A DNA stretch of 64,000 nucleotides from UBA12018 sp051656605 (lineage in GTDB: Bacteria > Bacteroidota > Bacteroidia > Bacteroidales > CAMTPD01). The translations under genes and the position numbers were made by a program. Position 1 is the stretch's first letter. Each line of letters starts with the position of its first letter. The stretch spans positions 1 through 64,000 of the forward strand of contig JBOGCF010000007.1 of NCBI GenBank assembly GCA_051656605.1. Direction: 5' to 3'. Positions 35,393 through 42,484 of this stretch are shown piece by piece. The notes beneath the pieces are model-generated. The model searched no databases, was not told where the DNA came from, and was given only the letters and a program-made list of their open reading frames with translations.

Positions 35393-35484
35393 TTCATCGA
35401 AAATGTAAATACCTCTTCAACGAAAACGATTTTGCGCTTTCGACGAAGACGATTTTACGGCTTCAATGAAAACATTTCCGGTAT
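35393..35484. repeat. Four degenerate 23-nt tandem repeats
   Basis: Units of exactly 23 nt start with TTC at 35393, 35416, 35439 and 35462. The core is approximately ACGAAAACGATTTTAC. Confidence 0.7.
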
Positions 35485-35632
35485 TTCACGCCTCTTTACG
35501 TATGATCACAGACGTTGACGCACATTGACGGATTTAAGCTTTTTACTCTGCCTTATCTTCACGCTGTAATCGATTCACAACAAGTAAAACACTTTTAAAA
35601 CAGAACAACATGTATGCGTTTATTTTATCGGG

Positions 35633-35905
35633 CTAGAAGGTTAAAACATTATAGCCTTGTTTGAGATAAGTGGTCAAGGGTATTCCCATTGGTAGAACCT
35701 CATAATTAAGCTGTTTCAAGGTTTCGACAACACCGTAAGCATCAGCACAAGCGACGCAGGCCTGAATACGCACTCCGTCTTTCTGCATCTGTTGTATTTT
35801 CTTTTGCAAATCGACATTATTTGCAATTAGTTTTGCCGAAGGTCCCCAAATTACCAAGGTTACATCGCCATACCATTTGCTCTTTTGTGCTGCATGAGAA
35901 TACAT
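35633..35905 (-). pseudogene. DsrE-like domain, cut off from its peroxiredoxin partner by an in-frame stop
   Basis: 90 residues with V-I-W-G-P-S-A-K-L-I and A-C-V-A-C-A-D, typical of DsrE/DsrF sulfur-relay-type domains. The missing first strand of the domain (K-L-V-L-V-W-S-S-D-N) is the C-terminus of the peroxiredoxin just upstream. Both pieces are in the same frame with one TAA (35918-35920) and four sense codons between the stop and the ATG at 35903-35905. The natural gene is probably one 954-bp fusion, 35633-36586. The piece may still be translated by reinitiation. Confidence 0.75.
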
Positions 35906-35917
35906 TAAAGCAACTCG

Positions 35918-36586
35918 TTAGGCAACCATAGGATTGTCGCTACTCCAAACTAAAACGAGCTTATCATTATTGCTACTTTTCACCATTTGTGTTAGTTGCA
36001 TTAAAACGTCGTCAGGATTGGCGCGCTGCTTGTAATCTGTATTGATATAGGCATAACGAATCACTCCTTTTTGATCTATGATATAGGTTGCCGGAATGGG
36101 AAGTTCATTATTGGCATTTCCATTGTAAGTACTCAATGCAAAACTTTGCTCATAGCGATTGGCAGTTTGATCATCTAACTTAAAAACAAGATCGTATTGT
36201 CGGGCTACCTCATTATTTAAATCTGATAATACGACGAATGGTAATTCATTTTTTTCTTTTGTAGAAAGGCTCTTATCCGGTATTTCGGGAGTGATAGCAA
36301 CTAGTGTTGCGCCTAATTGTTTTATGTCGTCGTTGACATCTGCCAGCCCTTTAAGTGCAACATTGCAATATGGGCACCACCCTCCTCTATACCAAGACAA
36401 AACCACAGGCCCTTTCTCGAGTAGCGAATACAGATTGATGGATGCTCCGGTTGCATCTGTTAGCGTAAAGTCGGGAGCTTTTTCTCCTACTCGTATTCCT
36501 TGATCGGGACGTTGTGCTTTTGCAGTATAAGCATTCGTGAAGAATAAAGAAAGGAATGCCAGTGCAAATAAATTCAGATTTTTCAT
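35918..36586 (-). CDS. Secreted peroxiredoxin-like protein (AhpC/TSA family), 5' part of a DsrE fusion
   Basis: 222 residues from the ATG at 36586 (a TTG two codons upstream is in frame). A signal peptide ends at A-K-A-Q. The thioredoxin-fold domain has P-D-F-T-L-T-D, then W-Y-R-G-G-W-C-P-Y-C with the likely peroxidatic and CxxC cysteines, and P-A-T-Y-I-I-D. It would reduce peroxides or act as a thiol reductase in the periplasm. The last 15 residues (K-L-V-L-V-W-S-S-D-N-P-M-V-A) are the beginning of a DsrE domain, interrupted by a TAA. It is divergent from an ECF sigma/anti-sigma pair that may control it. Confidence 0.87.
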   Translation of the reverse strand: MKNLNLFALAFLSLFFTNAYTAKAQRPDQGIRVGEKAPDFTLTDATGASINLYSLLEKGPVVLSWYRGGWCPYCNVALKGLADVNDDIKQLGATLVAITPEIPDKSLSTKEKNELPFVVLSDLNNEVARQYDLVFKLDDQTANRYEQSFALSTYNGNANNELPIPATYIIDQKGVIRYAYINTDYKQRANPDDVLMQLTQMVKSSNNDKLVLVWSSDNPMVA

Positions 36587-36728
36587 ATACAACTTAATTT
36601 ATTGGTTTGCATATATAGTCGACTTATTGTGAAAAACCTGACATAAAAAAGAATCTTTTTTTTTACACAAGAGGATACAAATTTGTCTGATAAATTTACT
36701 ATACTTGAGCATTCAAACAAAAGAACAG

Positions 36729-37280
36729 ATGAACGCCACTAACTCGCAAATATCAACTTTAATCATCGAACAATGGATTGATGAGCATTCTGAGTTTCTT
36801 CTTAAAAGAGCTTTGTTTTCTTTGTCTGTAAAGGAGGATGCAGAAGACGTAGTACAGGAGTTTTTTTTATCGTTGTGCCAACCAAATATCTCATACAATG
36901 AGAAAAGCTCGGTTCGAACTTGGCTCACAGCAATCTTGAACAATAAAATTGCCGATTTCTATAAAAAGAAGTACAAGATAACTCAGGTTTCATTTCATCA
37001 AACGTTTGATAACCATGGAGAATGGATCGAACCACAACATCATTGGGAATGTGATGATGAAATTACGGCTGATCCAGAATTTAGTTCCGTACTTGAAGGA
37101 TGTATGGATAAACTACCCCCACAGTGGAAAATTATTGTAGGACAGGCTTATTTTTCTGGAGAAAAAGCTTTTGATATTTGTCAGAGTCTTAATATTTCGA
37201 ATACAAACTACTGGAAAATCCTTCAACGAAGTAGAATTCATTTAAAAAAATGCCTCAACATTAATTGGTTTAATTCATAA
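36729..37280 (+). CDS. ECF-type RNA polymerase sigma factor
   Basis: 183 residues from the ATG at 36729 (a TTG at 36705 is also in frame). Region 2 is recognisable by D-A-E-D-V-V-Q-E-F-F at about residues 37-46, and the helix-turn-helix of region 4 by G-E-K-A-F-D-I-C-Q-S-L-N-I-S near residue 150. The linker is longer than in most ECFs. It is followed 5 bp later by a ZAS anti-sigma factor. The divergent neighbour is a peroxiredoxin-DsrE gene, so thiol or oxidative stress is a plausible signal. Confidence 0.9.
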   Translation: MNATNSQISTLIIEQWIDEHSEFLLKRALFSLSVKEDAEDVVQEFFLSLCQPNISYNEKSSVRTWLTAILNNKIADFYKKKYKITQVSFHQTFDNHGEWIEPQHHWECDDEITADPEFSSVLEGCMDKLPPQWKIIVGQAYFSGEKAFDICQSLNISNTNYWKILQRSRIHLKKCLNINWFNS

Positions 37281-37285
37281 CTGAC

Positions 37286-37576
37286 ATGTATAAAGATTTT
37301 ATTCACTTGTTTATTTTATCTTGCAATAAAGCTTCCTTCTTAATTGAGAAACGGTTTCACATGCCACTTTCTTGTGTAGAAAGACTCCAGTTAAACTTAC
37401 ACTTATGGGTCTGTGGCTCATGTAATCAATATCATACAGATGCCGCAATCATTGATAAAACCATAAGGGACATTGCAAAATGTGACCACCTGGAAGCAAA
37501 AACGACATTTACAGTTGAGGAGTTAAGTGCAGCTCAATCTCGAATGAAAAAACAGATCAACGAACACAATAAATAA
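37286..37576 (+). CDS. ZAS-type (zinc-binding) anti-sigma factor
   Basis: 96 residues, soluble (no transmembrane helix). It has a conserved N-terminal Cys (S-C-N-K-A-S-F-L-I-E-K-R), then the H-x3-C-x2-C motif as H-L-W-V-C-G-S-C. That arrangement is the zinc-binding anti-sigma (ZAS) fold known from RsrA and ChrR, where oxidation of the zinc cysteines releases the sigma factor. It lies 5 bp after the ECF sigma gene and is almost certainly its partner. The C-terminal part is a charged helix. Confidence 0.82.
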   Translation: MYKDFIHLFILSCNKASFLIEKRFHMPLSCVERLQLNLHLWVCGSCNQYHTDAAIIDKTIRDIAKCDHLEAKTTFTVEELSAAQSRMKKQINEHNK

Positions 37577-37644
37577 TCAATACTCGTATCATTCGTTTTT
37601 CATTCGAGCTCAAGATTATATGTACACTTATTTAATTATTTATA

Positions 37645-38463
37645 TCAGAAAGGACTGAAAATCTTATTGTAAGTTTCCACAATTCCTGCGTAACATATTG
37701 TTATTATATCCTTATCAAACCCTATTTGTGCAGGAGCAGGTGTAGCAACATCCGGACGATATAGATCAATATTTAGCTCACCGCTACGAATATCTGAAAA
37801 GATGTTGTAACCGCCTCGATAATAAAGAGGAATTAAACGATCGAGTATTCGAATAAAAGATAATGGTTGCACAGTAGTTGCTACTGCACGGTTCCAGTAA
37901 TTGGGTATTTCCATATCACATTCGCCGGTTACTTTATTGAGTCGCTCATTTTGTTGCTCTACGTCTAATGCGTACGTATAGCTGTTTTTAATATAACGTG
38001 AGTAAAGATTCGTTCCGGTTATATGAAACAGATCTGCTCCTTTGCGCTGCACGTGATAAAGATTGGTATGAACAATTGATGGTAAGTTGGTTTCACCATA
38101 GCCCCACAGCGAAAAGCTCTCTTTATAGCTCCACTGAGCATCTGGCTCGTTAAATGCAACTCCATTCGTAATTACTGTTCCGAAGTCGACAATTACGATA
38201 CTATCCCCATAGTTCTTTAAGGCGGAGGTTTCTCCAAAATAACGATTCACTATGCTTTGTTTTTCGGCTGATGTTTCGGCTCTATTCCATTGATCTACGG
38301 CCTCTAATATCTGCACTAGTTTTGATGCTTCATGATAAGCACCTACGAGATTGTCTGATACTTGACGTACACCTAAAGTTTGTGGAACATCCGGAGCCTC
38401 GTCTTTTGTACAAGAAGAAAAACCGATGATAATTGCTGAAATATAGAAGATTGCTTTTTTCAT
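37645..38463 (-). CDS. Lipoprotein of unknown function
   Basis: 272 residues from the ATG at 38463, with a lipoprotein signal ending F-S-S-C. An upstream ATG at 38502 overlaps the preceding gene's stop codon (ATGA), which would favour coupling but lengthens the signal peptide by 13 residues. The mature part has no motif I recognise. It is mostly beta-forming, with an aromatic-rich centre (N-L-Y-H-V-Q, Y-S-R-Y-I-K-N-S-Y-T-Y). It is coupled to the outer-membrane barrel gene upstream, suggesting the pair works together at the outer membrane. Confidence 0.75.
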   Translation of the reverse strand: MKKAIFYISAIIIGFSSCTKDEAPDVPQTLGVRQVSDNLVGAYHEASKLVQILEAVDQWNRAETSAEKQSIVNRYFGETSALKNYGDSIVIVDFGTVITNGVAFNEPDAQWSYKESFSLWGYGETNLPSIVHTNLYHVQRKGADLFHITGTNLYSRYIKNSYTYALDVEQQNERLNKVTGECDMEIPNYWNRAVATTVQPLSFIRILDRLIPLYYRGGYNIFSDIRSGELNIDLYRPDVATPAPAQIGFDKDIITICYAGIVETYNKIFSPF

Positions 38464-38498
38464 ATTGCTGTAACTTTGTAGATTTTGTATAAGATTCG

Positions 38499-39170
38499 TC
38501 ATTTTCCAAAACGATAACCGGCTCCGATTTTAAAAACACCATTGGTCCCGGCTCCTACTTCTGCAAAACCAAACCATGTTTTACCAACACTTACACCCAA
38601 TGCAACCACATCTACTCCTATATGATTTTCAGATGATTTCCAGGACCCTTTTCCTCCGTAATGAATATCTCCGGAATGGTATGAATTATCCTCAAAGGCT
38701 TTAGTACGATCTAGTTCAAAAACTACCCCCAACGCGAATGACGAATAAAGACGAACCATATCGCGACGGAACCAATTAAAGGTAGCACGAGGCATAATTG
38801 TAACGTAATGTTCTGAATATCTATAGGCTAATGTTTGGTCATAAATACTATATGAGTTTTGATAGTTCATGGTATAGGCAACTGTTGCCCCTACCGACAA
38901 CCACTTGAACGGTCTAAAGTTATAATCTACAGCCAAAGAAGGCATGTAAACTCTGTCTCCTTGATAGAGGTTATTGTACCAATCTTCTATTCCCTGATAA
39001 GGCATATAATATGCATCTCCCCAATAACGTACATGAACTAATGGCAAAACGCCTACATTCATGCGGACTTCATGCTTTAATGCCGTGTCAAAGTTTTCTG
39101 CCTTAAGGGTGGTTACATTACTCGTTAAAGTTAAAGACAACGTGGCTAATGAGTAAAAAAGTTTTTTCAT
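38499..39170 (-). CDS. Outer-membrane beta-barrel protein
   Basis: 223 residues with a signal peptide (1 to about 24, ending L-K-A). Alternating aromatic strands follow (V-G-A-T-V-A-Y-T-M-N-Y, Y-V-T-I-M-P-R-A-T-F-N-W-F), and the C-terminus is F-K-I-G-A-G-Y-R-F-G-K, as in small 8-stranded barrels. No specific family is recognised. A good minus-strand promoter lies just upstream: -7 TATATTTG (39200-39207) and -33 TTTG (39226-39229). It is the first gene of a two-gene operon with the lipoprotein. Confidence 0.8.
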   Translation of the reverse strand: MKKLFYSLATLSLTLTSNVTTLKAENFDTALKHEVRMNVGVLPLVHVRYWGDAYYMPYQGIEDWYNNLYQGDRVYMPSLAVDYNFRPFKWLSVGATVAYTMNYQNSYSIYDQTLAYRYSEHYVTIMPRATFNWFRRDMVRLYSSFALGVVFELDRTKAFEDNSYHSGDIHYGGKGSWKSSENHIGVDVVALGVSVGKTWFGFAEVGAGTNGVFKIGAGYRFGK

Positions 39171-39199
39171 GAAACAATTTCTTAGTATGTAAAACTTTA

Positions 39200-39229
39200 C
39201 AAATATACGGCAATATTTTTATTTGCAAA
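39200..39229 (-). promoter_or_regulatory. Bacteroides-type promoter (-33 TTTG, -7 TATATTTG)
   Basis: Both elements match the consensus with an 18-bp spacer on the minus strand, about 30 bp upstream of the outer-membrane protein start. Confidence 0.6.
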
Positions 39230-39240
39230 GTTTTGTATAC

Positions 39241-39591
39241 TTACTCTTGAATCAAATGATATCCGGCTGTTTCACACTCTAAAACCTTAAAGATTCCGCC
39301 TTCGGGAACAATCACTAAATCCGAAAGAATATTTGTCTTGTCAATATTGTATTTATGTACCGTATTTCCACATAACCAAAACTGAACATCCGCTTGCAAA
39401 AATTGAGATAAACGCTCTCTGAATTCTTGTAAAATAGTTCCCTTAAGACAGGAAAGAATAGCTGTATCTGTAATAACTACGCCTATTTGATCAATCTTTT
39501 GTGGTTGTTTTAAAAGGTTGGATAAGTGTCCGAAAAGATGATCCCATTTATTATTATCGCTAATTAAAAATACGATTTTATAGGTTTCCAT
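39241..39591 (-). CDS. DsrE/DsrF-like family protein
   Basis: A 116-residue cytoplasmic protein with the DsrE fold pattern. It has an N-terminal strand K-I-V-F-L-I-S-D, a central I-G-V-V-I-T-D-T-A-I-L-S-C, then V-Q-F-W-L-C-G-N-T with the conserved Cys-x-Asn, and a C-terminal V-P-E-G-G-I-F-K-V-L-E. Such proteins take part in sulfur transfer or are of unknown function. It is the second DsrE-type protein within 4 kb, next to the peroxiredoxin-DsrE fusion. It is monocistronic. Confidence 0.75.
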   Translation of the reverse strand: METYKIVFLISDNNKWDHLFGHLSNLLKQPQKIDQIGVVITDTAILSCLKGTILQEFRERLSQFLQADVQFWLCGNTVHKYNIDKTNILSDLVIVPEGGIFKVLECETAGYHLIQE

Positions 39592-39671
39592 AATAAGATG
39601 TTTTAATGATTATGCTATCTTTTAATCAACAAACCGATAAAGCAAATGTTGCATAAGATGCTATTCTTGTC

Positions 39672-39705
39672 TTTGCGACTTACAAACATTATTTTTATAT
39701 ATTTG
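39672..39705 (+). promoter_or_regulatory. Bacteroides-type promoter for the GH16 gene
   Basis: -33 TTTG (39672-39675) and -7 TATATTTG (39698-39705), both exact, 31 bp upstream of the ATG. Confidence 0.6.
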
Positions 39706-39736
39706 CATATATTGTTATCCTAAATGATCTTATAAA

Positions 39737-40531
39737 ATGAAAAAGCTCTTACTTCTCGTAATTATGTTGACTGGTTGTGTAGCATGTAAAAACAATGCAA
39801 ACCGCCCTACTCCTATAGGTGCAGCAAACCCTGAAGAGTGGGTATACTGTGAACAATTGAGCGATGAGTTTGACGGCATTGATGTAGATACATCGAAATG
39901 GTATACTTACAATCCGATATGGTTGGGACGAGAACCTTCGCTTTTCTTAAAAGAGAATGTGATGGTACGAGACGGATCTTTGGTACTTACCGGCCGACGC
40001 CAAGATGTATCGAATGCACCTGAAGGCTATCATACATTCACCTCTGCAGCGGTACAAAGTAGAGATACCGCACATTATGGTTTCTTTGAAATTAGATGTA
40101 AGCCAATGGATTCGGCTCTATCAAGCGCTTTCTGGCTCTATACACGCGATGAAGTAAAACAGGAGGAGATTGATATCTTTGAAATCTGCGGACGACACGA
40201 TACAGACTCCACCTATCAGCATACGCTTTTCGCCACAAGTCACTTTATGATTATGCCGCATGACATCCATCTAAGTGATCATGTTGCTCACAAAACTGAT
40301 TATCGCTTGGCCGATAGATATATTACGGTTGGTTTGGAATGGAATGAACGTGAATTAATTTGGTATCTGGATGGAGAGATAATCCGCCGTCGCAAGAATG
40401 ACTTCTGGCAACTTCCCGAAACGATCAACTTCGACAGTGAAGCATTTCCTACTTGGTGGGGACTTCCTTCAGACACCGATAATGGCGGAGAATTTATCAT
40501 CGAGTATTTTAGATATTGGACTAGAAAATAG
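39737..40531 (+). CDS. GH16 family glycosidase lipoprotein
   Basis: A 264-residue surface or periplasmic endo-glycanase, lipidated at L-T-G-C (Cys14) or the nearby Cys17. It has a jelly-roll fold with the catalytic motif E-I-D-I-F-E (residues 144-149), where the two glutamates are nucleophile and acid/base. An early L-S-D-E-F-D-G and a G-F-F-E-I-R-C strand are typical of the family. GH16 members cut beta-1,3/1,4-glucans, agars, porphyrans or related galactans; the exact subfamily cannot be decided. It stands alone with its own promoter, 2 kb from a SusC/SusD pair on the same strand. Confidence 0.9.
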   Translation: MKKLLLLVIMLTGCVACKNNANRPTPIGAANPEEWVYCEQLSDEFDGIDVDTSKWYTYNPIWLGREPSLFLKENVMVRDGSLVLTGRRQDVSNAPEGYHTFTSAAVQSRDTAHYGFFEIRCKPMDSALSSAFWLYTRDEVKQEEIDIFEICGRHDTDSTYQHTLFATSHFMIMPHDIHLSDHVAHKTDYRLADRYITVGLEWNERELIWYLDGEIIRRRKNDFWQLPETINFDSEAFPTWWGLPSDTDNGGEFIIEYFRYWTRK

Positions 40532-40555
40532 CGATATACTCTTGAATCGATAGTT

Positions 40556-40604
40556 TGCTGCAAGAATTGTAAAAAGACTTTGCTTTTGACTATCTCTTGC
40601 AGCA
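40556..40604. terminator. Stem-loop between convergent genes
   Basis: Arms TGCTGCAAGA / TCTTGCAGCA with a 29-nt loop, between the GH16 and alcohol dehydrogenase genes. There is no clear T-run. Confidence 0.5.
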
Positions 40605-40631
40605 GGATCTATCAGAATAATTAAATGATTG

Positions 40632-41786
40632 TTATTTTGCAATGTTTAGGATTTGACGTACTACATCTGGTGTAATATTGCCACATTCTCCTAATACAGT
40701 ATTACGCTCAGTAAATCGACGAACAATCTCTTCGATGGTATCTTCACCTACACTTACTTCGTTCAATCGTGTAGGTAATCCCATTTCGCGAAAGAAGCTT
40801 TCAGTTGCAACAATTGTATTATCTATTCGTTGGGTTGCGCTTCCTTCTTTTATTCCCCATACACGCTCACCATATTGCAAAAGTTTCACATGTTTTTGCT
40901 CTTTCATTACTCGAAGTGTGGCCGGATATACAATAGCTAATGTAACAGCGTGAGTTAGTCCATGTAATGCTGTAAGCTCATGACCGATCAGGTGGGTTGC
41001 CCAATCTTGATCTACACCCATCGCTACAATTCCATTGAGAGCCATTGTTGCAGATAGCATAAACTCACTCATTGTTTCATAATCGGGTTTTTCTGTTCGC
41101 AAAGACGGTGCAATCTCTACAAGCGTTTGTAAGATACCTTCGGCCCAACGATCCATTAATTTTGTACCGACAGGAATGGTCAGGTATTGCTCTACAACGT
41201 GTACAAATGTATCAACAACTCCACATGATACCTGAAATTTAGGAAGAGAGTAAGTTACTTCCGGATCTAGAATCGAAAATTGAGGGAAGTTTGTATCTGC
41301 AAAAAACGGATATTTCTCTTTGGTGGCTGTACGTGAAATAACGGCTCCGTTATTCATCTCCGAACCTGTTGCCGGTAAAGTGAGAACGGATGCTAAAGGT
41401 ACTGTTGATTTGATCAATGAGTTGTCTTTGACGAAGTCCCATTCTTCTCCAGTAGTATAAGGTATTGCTGCTGCTATGAATTTAGTACCGTCGATCACTG
41501 ACCCGCCTCCTACAGCTAGTAATAAGTCAACTTTCTCATTTCTACCCAGCTCTACTGCTTTCATCAATGTTTCATATGTAGGGTTTGATTCGATTCCCCA
41601 AAACTCAATACAAGTGTGTGCACTCAAAGCTGCTTTTACTTGATCGTAGACTCCATTTGTTTTTACACTGCCTCCTCCAAATGTAATCATCACCTTTGCA
41701 GATGCAGGAACTAATTGGGCTAGTTGTGCGATAGATCCTTTACCGAATACTAGTTTCGTTGGATTTACAAATTCAAAATTTCTCAT
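40632..41786 (-). CDS. Iron-containing alcohol dehydrogenase (YqhD-like)
   Basis: A 384-residue NAD(P)H-dependent alcohol/aldehyde oxidoreductase of the group III family. The N-terminal N-P-T-K-L-V-F-G-K-G and the cofactor-binding G-G-G-S-V-I-D-G-T-K are typical of YqhD and butanol dehydrogenases. The metal ligands are seen in W-A-T-H-L-I-G-H-E-L, with a further L-H-G-L-T-H. It is divergent from an HxlR regulator, with a TACCTTTG -7 element on the minus strand at 41815-41822. That arrangement suggests the regulator responds to an aldehyde or quinone that the enzyme detoxifies. Confidence 0.92.
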   Translation of the reverse strand: MRNFEFVNPTKLVFGKGSIAQLAQLVPASAKVMITFGGGSVKTNGVYDQVKAALSAHTCIEFWGIESNPTYETLMKAVELGRNEKVDLLLAVGGGSVIDGTKFIAAAIPYTTGEEWDFVKDNSLIKSTVPLASVLTLPATGSEMNNGAVISRTATKEKYPFFADTNFPQFSILDPEVTYSLPKFQVSCGVVDTFVHVVEQYLTIPVGTKLMDRWAEGILQTLVEIAPSLRTEKPDYETMSEFMLSATMALNGIVAMGVDQDWATHLIGHELTALHGLTHAVTLAIVYPATLRVMKEQKHVKLLQYGERVWGIKEGSATQRIDNTIVATESFFREMGLPTRLNEVSVGEDTIEEIVRRFTERNTVLGECGNITPDVVRQILNIAK

Positions 41787-41814
41787 ACTATTTCATTCTA
41801 TCTATTTATAGACA

Positions 41815-41926
41815 CAAAGGTAGAATGTAGCATCATACCGATCAATTACTGAAAAAAGATTCATATATGGATAAATTTATCCGTATACTACTCCTTTTCG
41901 TAGGTATAAACAGTTTTATATCTTTG
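41815..41926. promoter_or_regulatory. Divergent promoters for the dehydrogenase and hxlR
   Basis: Minus-strand -7 TACCTTTG (41815-41822) for the dehydrogenase and plus-strand -7 TATCTTTG (41919-41926) for the regulator. Both are exact TAnnTTTG matches. The space between would hold the HxlR operator; no clear palindrome was identified. Confidence 0.55.
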
Positions 41927-41942
41927 CAAGAAATAAACGATT

Positions 41943-42290
41943 ATGTATGAAAGAAAAACTCCGCTTGATATGTCTTGCGGTATACGCATAACAATGTGCT
42001 TAATAGGTGCCAAATGGAAGCCTTGCCTTATTGATATGCTACGTGATGGAGCAATGCGACCTAGCGAAATCCATAAAAACATGCCTGAAGCAACACCTAG
42101 AGTATTGAATCAGCAATTAAAAGAGCTAGAAGAACATGGCATTGTAAAAAAAGAGATTTTTCCGGTATTACCTCCTCACTCAGAATACTCACTCACCGAA
42201 CTGGGAAAAGACTTACTTCCAATTATTGATATGCTAGATGATTGGGGAGAGTCTCATCGTGCAAATTTTGAATGCACAAATCTCGATTAA
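41943..42290 (+). CDS. HxlR family transcriptional regulator
   Basis: A 115-residue winged-helix DNA-binding protein. The pattern I-G-A-K-W-K-P-C-L-I-D-M-L, R-P-S-E-I-H-K-N-M-P and V-L-N-Q-Q-L-K-E-L-E-E-H-G-I-V matches the HxlR/MarR-like family. Cys12 (M-S-C-G-I) is at the position used for sensing electrophiles in family members such as HypR and QorR, so aldehyde or quinone sensing is a reasonable inference. It is divergent from the iron alcohol dehydrogenase gene. Confidence 0.92.
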   Translation: MYERKTPLDMSCGIRITMCLIGAKWKPCLIDMLRDGAMRPSEIHKNMPEATPRVLNQQLKELEEHGIVKKEIFPVLPPHSEYSLTELGKDLLPIIDMLDDWGESHRANFECTNLD

Positions 42291-42484
42291 GTGATCGAGT
42301 CGTCCTCTTTGTTAACCTTATCCCTTCGCATTTCAGAAAATAATTTAGTAAGATTATACAATCATTCAAATAAATAACACAAATACATTAACATTTCATA
42401 TATGTTCTTTTGCTTTAATAAATGAAAAGACAGCTTTAAAAACCAACTATGTGTTAACATGTTTACTTTAAACACCATGAATTT

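Larger units (their letters stand above)
34197..35632. other. 1.4-kb repeat-rich region without a convincing intact gene
   Basis: Between the first PUL and the redox cluster. It holds three different degenerate tandem-repeat arrays (34377-34486, 35078-35202 and 35393-35484), a palindromic hairpin (34512-34543) and one possible protein fragment (34803-35090). The remainder is AT-rich with no recognised feature. Confidence 0.7.

Noticed and set aside
34377..35484. CRISPR array
   Set aside because: Units are too short, degenerate and directly abutting. There are no conserved repeats with unique spacers, and no cas genes are present.
35918..35920. TAA read as a recoded amino acid
   Set aside because: TAA is not used for selenocysteine (TGA) or pyrrolysine (TAG), and no other gene in the window needs TAA recoding. 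A nonsense change or sequencing error is simpler.
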